Assembly (NCBI GenBank): GCA_021151665.1 | Contig: JAGKWW010000022.1 | Location: 1-49,544 of the forward strand | From: Flavobacteriaceae bacterium | Lineage (GTDB): Bacteria; Bacteroidota; Bacteroidia; Flavobacteriales; Flavobacteriaceae | Length of the DNA: 49,544 bases | Direction: 5' to 3' | Shown: one piece after another, positions 16,194 through 24,429 of the stretch | Position numbering within the stretch: the first letter of the stretch is position 1 | Layout: the number at the start of each line of letters is the position of its first letter | The notes under the pieces: generated by a model | Told to the model about the DNA's origin: nothing | The model's input: only the letters and a program-made list of their open reading frames with translations | The model's database searches: none | Program-made: the position numbers and the translations under genes

Positions 16194-17381
16194 ATGAAAA
16201 CACTTTCAGATATCGATTTTAAAGGCAAAAAAGCACTGATACGCGTAGACTTCAACGTACCGCTGGATGACAACTTCAACGTGACCGACACTACCCGCAT
16301 CGAGGCCGCTAAGCCTACCATCGATAAGATACTGAAAGATGGCGGCAGCGTGATACTGATGTCGCACCTGGGAAGGCCAAAGGGAAAAGAAGACAAATAT
16401 TCCCTGAAGTATATTGTAGACAAGACAAGTGAGATACTTGGCGTAAAACTAAAATTTGCCGATGATTGCGTGGGCAAAACTGCAGAAGATGCCGCTGCCG
16501 GATTGAAGGCCGGTGAAGTGCTGCTTCTGGAAAACCTCCGTTTTTACAAAGAAGAGGAGGCGGGCGATGAAGGCTTTGCTAAAAAGCTGGCCGGCCTGGG
16601 CGATGTGTACGTGAACGATGCTTTTGGCACCGCGCACCGCGCACATGCGTCGACAACCATTATCGCGAAATTTTTCCCGCAGGACAAGTGCTTTGGGCTT
16701 TTACTTGCGAGGGAAATAGAGAGCCTCGACAAAGTGCTGAACAACAGTGAGAAGCCGGTAACGGCCGTGCTTGGAGGGTCTAAGGTATCGTCTAAGATCA
16801 CGGTTATCGAGAATATCCTGGATAAGGTAGACCACCTGATCATTGGCGGGGGTATGACCTTTACCTTCATCAAGGCGCAGGGCGGCAAGATAGGCGACTC
16901 AATATGCGAAGATGACAAGCAGGACCTTGCGCTCGAAATTTTGGCCAAAGCCAAAGAGAAGAATGTGCGGGTGCACCTGCCGGTGGATGTGATTGCTGCC
17001 GACGGATTTAAAAATGATGCCCAAACGCAGGTTGTAGATGTAAATGCTATACCCGACGGATGGCAGGGGCTTGACGCAGGGCCAAAATCGCTGGAGCAGT
17101 TCAGGGATGTGATCCTGGCTTCTAAAACGATACTTTGGAACGGCCCGCTGGGCGTTTTTGAAATGGAAACCTTTGCAAAGGGTACGATACAACTGGGCAA
17201 TGATATTGCCGAAGCTACCCAGAAGGGCGCTTTCTCGCTGGTAGGTGGGGGCGACTCTGTGGCAGCCGTGAAACAATTTGACCTTGAGCCGAAAATGAGC
17301 TATGTGTCTACCGGAGGCGGTGCCATGCTCGAAATGCTGGAAGGAAAGACACTTCCGGGCATTGCAGCCATACAGGAGTAG
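16194..17381 (+). CDS. pgk: Phosphoglycerate kinase
   Basis: 395 residues, catalysing 1,3-bisphosphoglycerate + ADP to 3-phosphoglycerate + ATP in glycolysis. The N-terminal substrate domain opens with 'KKALIRVDFNVPLDDNFNVTDTTRIEAAKPTI' and 'MSHLGRPKG'; the nucleotide domain carries 'VLGGSKVSSKI', 'GGGMTFTF' and the closing 'FSLVGGGDSVAAV...YVSTGGGAMLEMLEG'. The earlier in-frame ATG at 16173 adds seven residues absent from the family; the start at 16194 matches the usual 'MKTLSDIDF'. Monocistronic, with its own promoter. Confidence 0.98.
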   Translation: MKTLSDIDFKGKKALIRVDFNVPLDDNFNVTDTTRIEAAKPTIDKILKDGGSVILMSHLGRPKGKEDKYSLKYIVDKTSEILGVKLKFADDCVGKTAEDAAAGLKAGEVLLLENLRFYKEEEAGDEGFAKKLAGLGDVYVNDAFGTAHRAHASTTIIAKFFPQDKCFGLLLAREIESLDKVLNNSEKPVTAVLGGSKVSSKITVIENILDKVDHLIIGGGMTFTFIKAQGGKIGDSICEDDKQDLALEILAKAKEKNVRVHLPVDVIAADGFKNDAQTQVVDVNAIPDGWQGLDAGPKSLEQFRDVILASKTILWNGPLGVFEMETFAKGTIQLGNDIAEATQKGAFSLVGGGDSVAAVKQFDLEPKMSYVSTGGGAMLEMLEGKTLPGIAAIQE

Positions 17382-17412
17382 GGCTGTTAAAGTTTATACT
17401 ATTTATTAATCT

Positions 17413-17441
17413 TTGAAGTTATAGCATACATTGTTACTTTG
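17413..17441 (+). promoter_or_regulatory. Putative promoter of the lytic transglycosylase gene
   Basis: TTG at 17413-17415, 18-bp spacer, then TTACTTTG at 17434-17441 (one mismatch to TAnnTTTG). The leader to the ATG is about 30 nt. Confidence 0.45.
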
Positions 17442-17477
17442 TAATACATTGTAATTTAACTCCTTAAAAAGTAAATT

Positions 17478-19202
17478 ATGAATAAAAAAAGAACATTGTC
17501 CTTTATTTTTGCCTTGTTTTCTTTTGCGGCAGTTGCACAGGAAAGCGCAGAAGCCGACATTGCCCTTAAACCTGAAATTAAACTTTCTTTTCTTGATTCG
17601 ATAAAATCAACGTTCATCCGAAACAATGAAATGACCTGCGTAGACAGTCTCTGGATGAAAGAGCTTGCCAACCAGGACCTTTTTGAAGGCATGCAGGAAG
17701 ACCTGCGCCTTAATCCGGATGTAGACGTAAACTTCGGCCTTTCTACAGAACTGCTGAAAGAGCGCATCGCACACCTTGATTCGAAATCGCCTTTCCATAT
17801 CGAATACAACAAAGGCCTTGAGAACATCATCAAGAACTACCTGAAAAACCGCCCCCGGGCCTACGAAAGGCTGATGGCCATCAGTGAGTATTACTTCCCG
17901 ATGTTTGAAGAGTACCTTTCTAAATACAATGTTCCTCTCGAAATAAAATATCTTGCTGTTGTAGAGTCTGCCCTTAATACCCGTGCGCGTTCACGCGTGG
18001 GCGCCGGCGGCCTTTGGCAGTTTATGTACCCTACAGGTAAACAGTATAACCTTGAAGTAAATTCGTATGTAGATGAGCGTAACGACCCGCTTAAGGCTAC
18101 AGAGGCAGCGTGCCAATACCTATCCAGCTTGTACAACATCTTTGGCGACTGGGAGCTCGTACTTGCGTCGTATAATGGTGGACCGGGCAATGTAACCAAG
18201 GCTATCCGCCGCTCAGGTAACTACCGCAACTACTGGAACATCCGCAAGAACCTACCGGTAGAAACACAGGGATATGTACCGGCTTTCTACGCCACAATGT
18301 ATATTTACGAATATGCAAAGGAGCATGGTATCAAGGCTAAAAAAGCGCCACTTACCTATTTTGAAACTGATACCATCGCTGTTAAAAGGCAAATGTCTTT
18401 CCGCCAGATCGCACAGATACTGGATGTTCCTGTACAGCAGCTGCAGTTCCTGAACCCGATCTACAAGCTGGATGTCATTCCGTACACTAAAGACAAAGCC
18501 CACTATCTGAGGTTGCCAAAAGACAAGATTGGCCTTTTTGCTTCAAATGAAGAGGCTGTATACGCTTACATCGACCATGAAGAAAGCAAGCGTGAAAAGC
18601 CAAACCAGTACTATGTTGCACCACGTGCAGAAACAGCCCTTGCTGCGGCCCCATCACGTTACAGCAGGAAAAAAACCACTACGTATAAGAATTATGTGGT
18701 AAAGCGAGGCGATAACCTTGGCGAAATTGCCGATAAATACGGAGTTTCTGTTGCGGAGCTCAGGAAGTGGAACCGCATCAAAGGCAACAACATTATGGCC
18801 GGACAGCGTATTAAGATCGAGAAGACCATCATTACGAAAGAGGCTGTTGTAGTAAAAGAAGAAGCGATTGCTGCTAAGGATAATAAGAGAGACTCGGTTG
18901 AAACTACTAAAACGGCCGTTGCTGCAAATACTGCTGAAGCAACTTCCCCTGAAAAACAGGATGCTAATGACGCAGCCCCTGCAGCCGATGTAAAAACCGC
19001 TGTTGCCGCTACGCCATCTAAAAGGAACAGGGAACTTACTTACGAAGAAGAGCGTATGTACATTGTACAGAAGGGCGACTCATTATTCAGCATTGCTAAA
19101 AAGCACCCGGGAGTTACCGTTGAAAACCTTAAGAACTGGAACGAGATTAAGGGCGAATCGATACAACCCGGCATGAAACTGAAAGTTGCGGGTGTCAACT
19201 AA
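17478..19202 (+). CDS. MltD-like lytic transglycosylase with two LysM domains
   Basis: 574 residues. Signal peptide 1-20 (cleavage after 'AAVA'). The SLT/goose-lysozyme-like domain spans about 140-270; 'LAVVESALNTRARSRVGAGGLWQFM' places the catalytic glutamate at E163, and 'ASYNGGPGNV' (230-239) closes the substrate groove. LysM repeats lie at 404-447 and 527-571, separated by a low-complexity Ala/Lys/Thr linker. It would cleave peptidoglycan to 1,6-anhydro-muropeptides in the periplasm. The following DUF4837 lipoprotein starts 19 bp after the stop, and this pair is commonly conserved in Flavobacteria, which suggests a joint envelope role. Confidence 0.93.
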   Translation: MNKKRTLSFIFALFSFAAVAQESAEADIALKPEIKLSFLDSIKSTFIRNNEMTCVDSLWMKELANQDLFEGMQEDLRLNPDVDVNFGLSTELLKERIAHLDSKSPFHIEYNKGLENIIKNYLKNRPRAYERLMAISEYYFPMFEEYLSKYNVPLEIKYLAVVESALNTRARSRVGAGGLWQFMYPTGKQYNLEVNSYVDERNDPLKATEAACQYLSSLYNIFGDWELVLASYNGGPGNVTKAIRRSGNYRNYWNIRKNLPVETQGYVPAFYATMYIYEYAKEHGIKAKKAPLTYFETDTIAVKRQMSFRQIAQILDVPVQQLQFLNPIYKLDVIPYTKDKAHYLRLPKDKIGLFASNEEAVYAYIDHEESKREKPNQYYVAPRAETALAAAPSRYSRKKTTTYKNYVVKRGDNLGEIADKYGVSVAELRKWNRIKGNNIMAGQRIKIEKTIITKEAVVVKEEAIAAKDNKRDSVETTKTAVAANTAEATSPEKQDANDAAPAADVKTAVAATPSKRNRELTYEEERMYIVQKGDSLFSIAKKHPGVTVENLKNWNEIKGESIQPGMKLKVAGVN

Positions 19203-19221
19203 CCCCGTAAAACATATCATC

Positions 19222-20205
19222 ATGGTAAAAAGAACTAAACAAATCCTGTATTTTGTCTTAGTTCTTTTTCTTTTTGCCTGTAACGGCGACAAGGCTTCAC
19301 AACTGGCCGATTCTACCGGCAACATCAATGAGATTTCGATAGTAGTAAATGATGTGCTTTGGAATGGCGAGGTGGGCGACCAGCTTCGAAAAAAGCTTGC
19401 GGCGCCTGTTGACGGGCTGAGCCAGGAAGAGCCGTTGTTTACCCTTAACCAATACCATGAGCAAACCTTCAACGACGTTTTGAAGCAGGGGCGCAACATC
19501 ATTATCATCGATAAAGAAGAGGGCAGGGGCGGATTCAGCTATAAGCAAAACGGATATTGCTCGCACCAGAACGTTTTTACCATACGGGCGACAACTATCG
19601 ACGGACTGCTGAAGCTCATACAGATGCACAGCGACGAGATGATACGCGTGATCCGCAAAACCGAGATGGAAACCAACCAGCGCAATAATGAAAAGGTGGG
19701 TATCATCCGGCAAAGCACTATTTCGAAGGAGTTTGGCATCACGATTAAAGTGCCGGTTACCTATAGGCCGGTGCTCAAACAGCAAAATTTCCTGTGGCTT
19801 AAGAAAGATATCCCAAGCGGCAATACCAACCTGGTGCTGTACAAAGTTCCCCTTTATGTTATCGAAAAGGATAAAGATATACTTAACAATATTGTCCGTA
19901 TGCGCGACTCTATCGGAAGCACCCTGATACACGGTAAGGAGTCCGGCACCTACATGGGCACCGAAGCGGCTTTTGCGCCGTCGCTTTACATGACCGGTTT
20001 TCAGGATAAGCGTGCTTTTGAAACACGTGGTAACTGGGAAATGAAAGGCGACTTTATGAACGGCCCGTTTATCAATTACGCCATCATGGACCCCAAACAA
20101 AAATGTTACCTGATCATTGAAGGATTTATATACAGCCCCTCGTCGCCCAAGCGTGACCTGATCGTAGAGTTGGAGTCGATAATTAATTCCACCCGTTTCC
20201 TGTGA
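19222..20205 (+). CDS. DUF4837 lipoprotein
   Basis: 327 residues starting at 19222 ('MVKRTKQILYFVLVLFLFACNGD'); the longer frame beginning at 19186 overlaps the previous gene and breaks the signal peptide, so it is rejected. The lipobox is 'LFAC' with Cys20. The mature domain contains 'VVNDVLWNGEVGDQLRKKLAAPVDGLSQEEPLF' and 'GRGGFSYKQNGYC', typical of the Bacteroidota family DUF4837. Function is unknown; it follows a peptidoglycan hydrolase. The stop overlaps the GTG start of the acetyltransferase gene (GTGA). Confidence 0.88.
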   Translation: MVKRTKQILYFVLVLFLFACNGDKASQLADSTGNINEISIVVNDVLWNGEVGDQLRKKLAAPVDGLSQEEPLFTLNQYHEQTFNDVLKQGRNIIIIDKEEGRGGFSYKQNGYCSHQNVFTIRATTIDGLLKLIQMHSDEMIRVIRKTEMETNQRNNEKVGIIRQSTISKEFGITIKVPVTYRPVLKQQNFLWLKKDIPSGNTNLVLYKVPLYVIEKDKDILNNIVRMRDSIGSTLIHGKESGTYMGTEAAFAPSLYMTGFQDKRAFETRGNWEMKGDFMNGPFINYAIMDPKQKCYLIIEGFIYSPSSPKRDLIVELESIINSTRFL

Positions 20206-20651
20206 GCATACAATTCGAAATAAAGAGATTTAACGAACTTTCTATAGAAGAGCTATACCAATTGCTGCAATTACGTTCAGAAGTGTTTGTAGTGGAGCAA
20301 AATTGCGTGTATCAGGATATAGATGGGAAAGACCGCAAAGCGTTGCATGTGCTTGGCAAATATGAAGGCACTGTAGCTGCATATACACGGCTGTTTGGGC
20401 CCGGCGACTATTTTGCCGAAAGCTCTATCGGACGGGTAGTGATAAGCTCAAAATATCGCGACCGCAAATGGGGGCATTCGTTAATGCAGGAATCTGTTAA
20501 TGCAGTAGCGGAATATTTAGGGCAAGGCCCGATCACTATTTCGGCGCAACAGTATCTCACAAAGTTCTATGAAAGCCATGGCTTTGTTCAACAAGGCGAA
20601 CCTTACCTTGAAGACGGCATCCCTCACATTCGGATGCAACGTGAGGGCTAA
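20202..20651 (+). CDS. ElaA-like GNAT N-acetyltransferase
   Basis: 149 residues with a GTG start overlapping the upstream TGA. 'LYQLLQLRSEVFVVEQNCVYQDIDGKD' is the ElaA signature, and 'IGRVVISSKYRDRKWGHSLMQESV' is the GNAT acetyl-CoA pyrophosphate loop (usual R/Q-x-x-G-x-G/A; here RDRKWG). The substrate is unknown. It is co-translated with DUF4837. The stop overlaps the convergent OmpA-domain gene by 4 bp. Confidence 0.88.
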   Translation: MSIQFEIKRFNELSIEELYQLLQLRSEVFVVEQNCVYQDIDGKDRKALHVLGKYEGTVAAYTRLFGPGDYFAESSIGRVVISSKYRDRKWGHSLMQESVNAVAEYLGQGPITISAQQYLTKFYESHGFVQQGEPYLEDGIPHIRMQREG

Positions 20652-21514
20652 TCATCGAGCATACCCGTAACAAGGATTTCCACCCGCTTATTTTCTTCCT
20701 CCCATCCGCCCGGTATGGGGAATTGCCTTCCGTATCCTTTGTAAGCCATCCGCTGCGGCGGAATCCCTTTTTTGATGAGGTAGTCGTATATTTTCTTCGC
20801 GCGGTTTTCAGATAGGTTTGGGGTATACGTGTCTTCGTCTACAGCATCTTTGTGATTGTCGGCGATACAGCACACATGCCCCTGTATTTCAACGATCACA
20901 TTAGGGTTACGCTGCATGAATAGCAGGATGTTTACAAGCTCCCGCTCAGAGCGTTTTACCAAAACACTCCGTCCGCTGACAAACTGAATGTTTTTTAGAA
21001 GGATACGGTCGCCCGGAAGAAAGTCGCGGTCATCGATACGGCGGTATTCAATGGGTTCCGTAGTCTCTACTGCCAGGGCAGAATCAACCGCTACCGGATT
21101 TACACTAATTGGCGCAGGGACAAGTGGTGCAGCCTTCTTGGGCTGTAACGTGTAGTTAAGGATAATGTCGGCCCGCCGGTTGTGGTCGCGCTGGGCAAGC
21201 GTATCTCCTGGAAGAAGGGCTATTTCGCCGCCAGCCATAGCATATTCAAACCCTTTGTTTAAAAAGGTTGCTACTGTGCGGGCCCGCTGCGCAGACAATG
21301 CATGGTTATAGCTGTCACTGCCACGGTCGTCGCAATACGCACGGATGGTAACTGACCGGACAAGTACGGTATCGGCGAGAGCAGTGAGTTTATCCAGCTT
21401 ACCCGATTCTTGCACAGTAAGGGTGTGGCTGTTATAGTCGAAGTATACCGTTTCTTTTACCGACTGCGCAAAAGATACCCCCGATATGAACAGCGCCATA
21501 TACAGGAGCCTCAT
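20648..21514 (-). CDS. Double OmpA-domain secreted protein, copy 2
   Basis: 288 residues from the ATG at 21514, which gives a clean signal peptide ('MRLLYMALFISGVSFAQ'); the start at 21538 would overlap the upstream gene. Two OmpA-like domains are seen: the first about 20-125 ('TVRSV' strand, 'RSVTIRAYCDDRGSDSYNHALSAQRARTVATFL', ending 'DHNRRADIILN'), the second about 175-288 ('VSGRSVLVKRSERELVNILLFMQ', 'EIQGHVCC', 'LSENRAKKIYDYLIKKGI', 'RMAYKGYGRQ', 'NKRVEILV'). OmpA domains bind the diaminopimelate of peptidoglycan. It is a paralogue of the gene just upstream, 4 bp away. Function beyond cell-wall binding is unknown. Confidence 0.85.
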   Translation of the reverse strand: MRLLYMALFISGVSFAQSVKETVYFDYNSHTLTVQESGKLDKLTALADTVLVRSVTIRAYCDDRGSDSYNHALSAQRARTVATFLNKGFEYAMAGGEIALLPGDTLAQRDHNRRADIILNYTLQPKKAAPLVPAPISVNPVAVDSALAVETTEPIEYRRIDDRDFLPGDRILLKNIQFVSGRSVLVKRSERELVNILLFMQRNPNVIVEIQGHVCCIADNHKDAVDEDTYTPNLSENRAKKIYDYLIKKGIPPQRMAYKGYGRQFPIPGGWEEENKRVEILVTGMLDD

Positions 21515-21518
21515 GGTT

Positions 21519-22337
21519 CTATACTTTTTTGATGACAAGCTCTACCCGGCGGTCGTATTCGCTCCCCCTGCCCAAAGGCTGGGTATTGCCATATCCCTTA
21601 AACGTCATACGTGAGGGATTTATTTTTTTCATAATGAAAAACTTGTACACGGTTTCGGCGCGGTTTTTCGAGAGTTCGCGCTTACGGGTATCCTTGTCTA
21701 TGGCTTCCCGTTGGAAAGTCGGGGTGCAGCATACGTGCCCCTGTATCTCGAACTGAAGGTTCTTAAATTTCTGGAGCAGCGCAGCCACCCGTTCTAATTC
21801 CTGTTTCGATTTGGTGGTAAGTTTGCTGCTTCCGCGTTCGAAAAGTATATCCTGCAGATAGATGCGGTCTCCCGGGTGCAACCCTTCCTTAACCATGTTA
21901 TACATACCCGGGGCGAGTTGTATGGGCGGCTCCGGCTTAAAATTGGCTACCACGTCTACACGGCGGTTCTTTGCACGCGCTTCCGATTTATTATCGATAT
22001 CCTCATCGAGTAGTATCCGCCCGCGCCCCTCGATGGTAATAATGATCTTGCTGCGGATGCCCTTTTCTACCAGGCGGTTCTTGATCGTGTTAGCCCGGTT
22101 GTTCGACAACTTGTAATTGTAAGCGTCTTTTCCGCGGTCATCAGTATAACCGAATATCTGGATGCTTTCTATCCGCGAAGTATCAATCGCTTTCACAAAA
22201 GCCACTACGGCAGTTGCCTGCTCTTCAGTAAGGTTAAACTTATCAAACTCGAAGTAGACCGAATGCACCACCTCTTCCTGGGCAAAAGCAGTAAGGAAGC
22301 CGGCAATAAGGAAAAACAGGGTCAGAAATTTTTTCAT
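21519..22337 (-). CDS. Double OmpA-domain secreted protein, copy 1
   Basis: 272 residues with signal peptide (cleavage after 'TAFA', about residue 19). Domain 1 (about 25-130) has 'VYFEFDKFNLTEEQ', 'IQIFGYTDDRGKDAYNYKLSNNRANTIKNRL', 'KNRRVDVVANF'; domain 2 (about 155-272) has 'LFERGSSKLTTKSKQELERVAALL', 'EIQGHVCC', 'LSKNRAETVYKFF', 'RMTFKGYGNTQP', 'YDRRVELVIKK'. Copy 2 has the same order, so the gene arose by tandem duplication of an already double-domain protein. A Pro-rich linker and 'GDRIYLQDI' joins the domains in both. It starts 3 bp after the kup stop, so kup and the two OmpA genes appear to form one operon. Confidence 0.87.
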   Translation of the reverse strand: MKKFLTLFFLIAGFLTAFAQEEVVHSVYFEFDKFNLTEEQATAVVAFVKAIDTSRIESIQIFGYTDDRGKDAYNYKLSNNRANTIKNRLVEKGIRSKIIITIEGRGRILLDEDIDNKSEARAKNRRVDVVANFKPEPPIQLAPGMYNMVKEGLHPGDRIYLQDILFERGSSKLTTKSKQELERVAALLQKFKNLQFEIQGHVCCTPTFQREAIDKDTRKRELSKNRAETVYKFFIMKKINPSRMTFKGYGNTQPLGRGSEYDRRVELVIKKV

Positions 22338-22340
22338 AGG

Positions 22341-24311
22341 TCAGGGCTCCATACGGTGAAGGTTGATATCTTCCGGGGGGTGTATCACAATAGGGAACTT
22401 CTCAACTTTTACCGAGCTGCTGTCGAGGCCGAATGCCTTGCCTTCGGAAAGGCTGACTTTTTTGAGCACAAAATAGATATCAAGTATGATCCTCTCGTAC
22501 CACGGAATCTCATTATCGTAAGACAGGAACTTTTCGATGATCACGAACTTAAAGTCACCAATTACGTTGTTGCGGTTTAGCGATTCGTAACGGCTGGTAA
22601 TATCTACTTCGCCGCGTCTTACCATGTCCTTCACTACCTGCTTAAACATAAGGTTGATGCGTGGCGCCACACGGAAGCCAAGGTAAAAGTCAATTCGTAT
22701 TACATCATCATGGCAGATGTCGCGCACCTTGTAGTCCATACGGTACGGCTCGTCCACAACATTAACGTGCACAAACCAGTAAATATCAGCACGCTTTGGC
22801 CGCTTCTGAAGAATGGAATAGAGGATCTTCGACTCGATCTCGTCACTCAGCTGCGCATTGGTCATGTATACCAGGTGTGTTGCATATTTTGTAATACTCT
22901 GGTCATTACTAAGTTCTGCTAAAACCTGCTTGTAATTATCGATCTTGGTGAACTCGGTATATTCGCTGCGAATCATTTTCGCCGTATACCATACGCCCAT
23001 GATCATGGCTAAAACACCTGCGATAGCAAGCGATACATAGCCGCCGTGGCTGAATTTACTGATGTTAGCGATAAGGAATGAGAATTCTATCGTGAAATAT
23101 ACCAGTACGATACCAACGATTGCGATAGGGTTGTAGCGTTTCATCACCATGTAATAGCCAAGCAGTATCGTGGTCATGATCATGCACAATACGATAGCAA
23201 GCCCGTAGGCGGCTTCCATATTACCGGACTCACGGAAGTGCAATACAATAAACACACAGCCCAGGAACAACAGCCAGTTGATGGACGGTATGTAGATCTG
23301 GCCTTTAAGCTCGGTAGGGAATTTAACTGAAACCTTGGGCCAGAAGTTAAGGCGCATAGCCTCACTAATGAGTGTGAAGGAACCCGAAATCAAGGCTTGC
23401 GATGCAATTACCGCAGCTGAGGTTGCAATCGCGATGCCAAACGGCAGGAACCAGTCGGGCATCAGGAGGTAGAATGGATTGCCCGGAACTTCGGGGCTGC
23501 CGCTAAGCTGTGTGAGCGTGCTTCCGGCATGGCTTATCAGGTAAACGCCCTGCCCGAAATAGTTGAGCACCAGCATTAGTTTTACAAATCCCCAGCTTAG
23601 GCGTATGTTATTCCGCCCGCAATGGCCCATATCGCTGTATAGCGCCTCGGCACCTGTGGTACAGAGAAATACAAAGCCTAATACATAGAAGCCTTCGTGG
23701 TGTACGCTTAGCAGGTGAAAGGCATAATAAGGGTTAAGAGCCTTCAGTACCGAAAGGTTGCTAAGCAGCGGGATAGCGCCGAGCACACCGAGCATACCGA
23801 ACCAAAGCAGCATCATAGGCCCGAAAAACTTCCCTACGAGGCTGGTACCAAAACGCTGGATTACGAAGAGCGCGAAGAGGATCCCGATAACTATGGGCAC
23901 CGTATCAATATCATGATTGTAGGCACGTAACCCTTCGATAGCCGAAGAAACCGAGATGGGGGGAGTAATGATACCATCTGCCAGAAGCGCAGAACCACCA
24001 ATGATCGCCGGCACTATCAGGCCTTTTTTCTTGAGCCTTTTTACCAGGGTATACAAGGAGAAAATACCGCCTTCACCTTTGTTATCGGCCTGAAGCGTGA
24101 GTACAACGTATTTAAGTGTAGTCTGTAGCGTAAGGGTCCAGAAAATACAGGAGAGGGCCCCGAGTACAACATCCTGCTCTATCGGCTGTTCGCCTATTAT
24201 CGCCTTCATTACATAAAGGGGAGAAGTGCCAATATCCCCATAAATGATCCCCAAAGTAACCAGCAGTCCGCCCAGTGTTACTTTGCTTAAGTGTTTGTGA
24301 CTAGAGCTCAC
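22341..24311 (-). CDS. kup: KUP-family potassium transporter
   Basis: 656 residues, about 12 membrane helices in the first 430 residues and a soluble C-terminal part. 'GLLVTLGIIYGDIGTSPLYVMKAI' (about 14-37) is the canonical Kup selectivity/entry motif, followed by 'WTLTLQTTLKYVVLTLQADNKGEGGIFSLYTLV' and later 'SGSFTLISEAMRLNFWPKV'. It imports K+ probably with H+ symport at low external K+. The downstream genes are two OmpA-domain proteins. A -7 box lies 21 bp before the ATG. Confidence 0.95.
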   Translation of the reverse strand: MSSSHKHLSKVTLGGLLVTLGIIYGDIGTSPLYVMKAIIGEQPIEQDVVLGALSCIFWTLTLQTTLKYVVLTLQADNKGEGGIFSLYTLVKRLKKKGLIVPAIIGGSALLADGIITPPISVSSAIEGLRAYNHDIDTVPIVIGILFALFVIQRFGTSLVGKFFGPMMLLWFGMLGVLGAIPLLSNLSVLKALNPYYAFHLLSVHHEGFYVLGFVFLCTTGAEALYSDMGHCGRNNIRLSWGFVKLMLVLNYFGQGVYLISHAGSTLTQLSGSPEVPGNPFYLLMPDWFLPFGIAIATSAAVIASQALISGSFTLISEAMRLNFWPKVSVKFPTELKGQIYIPSINWLLFLGCVFIVLHFRESGNMEAAYGLAIVLCMIMTTILLGYYMVMKRYNPIAIVGIVLVYFTIEFSFLIANISKFSHGGYVSLAIAGVLAMIMGVWYTAKMIRSEYTEFTKIDNYKQVLAELSNDQSITKYATHLVYMTNAQLSDEIESKILYSILQKRPKRADIYWFVHVNVVDEPYRMDYKVRDICHDDVIRIDFYLGFRVAPRINLMFKQVVKDMVRRGEVDITSRYESLNRNNVIGDFKFVIIEKFLSYDNEIPWYERIILDIYFVLKKVSLSEGKAFGLDSSSVKVEKFPIVIHPPEDINLHRMEP

Positions 24312-24332
24312 GGTGTTTTTAGATTAAAGATG

Positions 24333-24340
24333 CAAAGTTA
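24333..24340 (-). promoter_or_regulatory. Promoter -7 box of kup
   Basis: TAACTTTG on the minus strand matches TAnnTTTG exactly and lies 21 bp before the kup ATG. No TTG is seen at the usual distance. Confidence 0.5.
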
Positions 24341-24390
24341 TAGCATTTTGAACAATCCTCATGTTACAGCCCCTGATTTTTAGATACATT

Positions 24391-24428
24391 AAAAAGCCCT
24401 GATGTTACATATTGCATCAGGGCTTTTT
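24391..24428 (-). terminator. Terminator of the S41 protease gene
   Basis: Perfect 14-bp stem AAAAAGCCCTGATG / CATCAGGGCTTTTT with a 10-nt loop, directly after the stop at 24430. T-runs occur on both strands, so it may act in both directions. Confidence 0.9.
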
Positions 24429-24429
24429 A

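Noticed and set aside
15977..16477. Minus-strand 166-codon frame over the start of pgk.
   Set aside because: Covers pgk promoter and coding region in antisense, with no recognisable domain.
19297..20100. Minus-strand 267-codon frame across DUF4837, and a similar one at 38524-39327 across sufS.
   Set aside because: Shadow frames of well-supported plus-strand genes.
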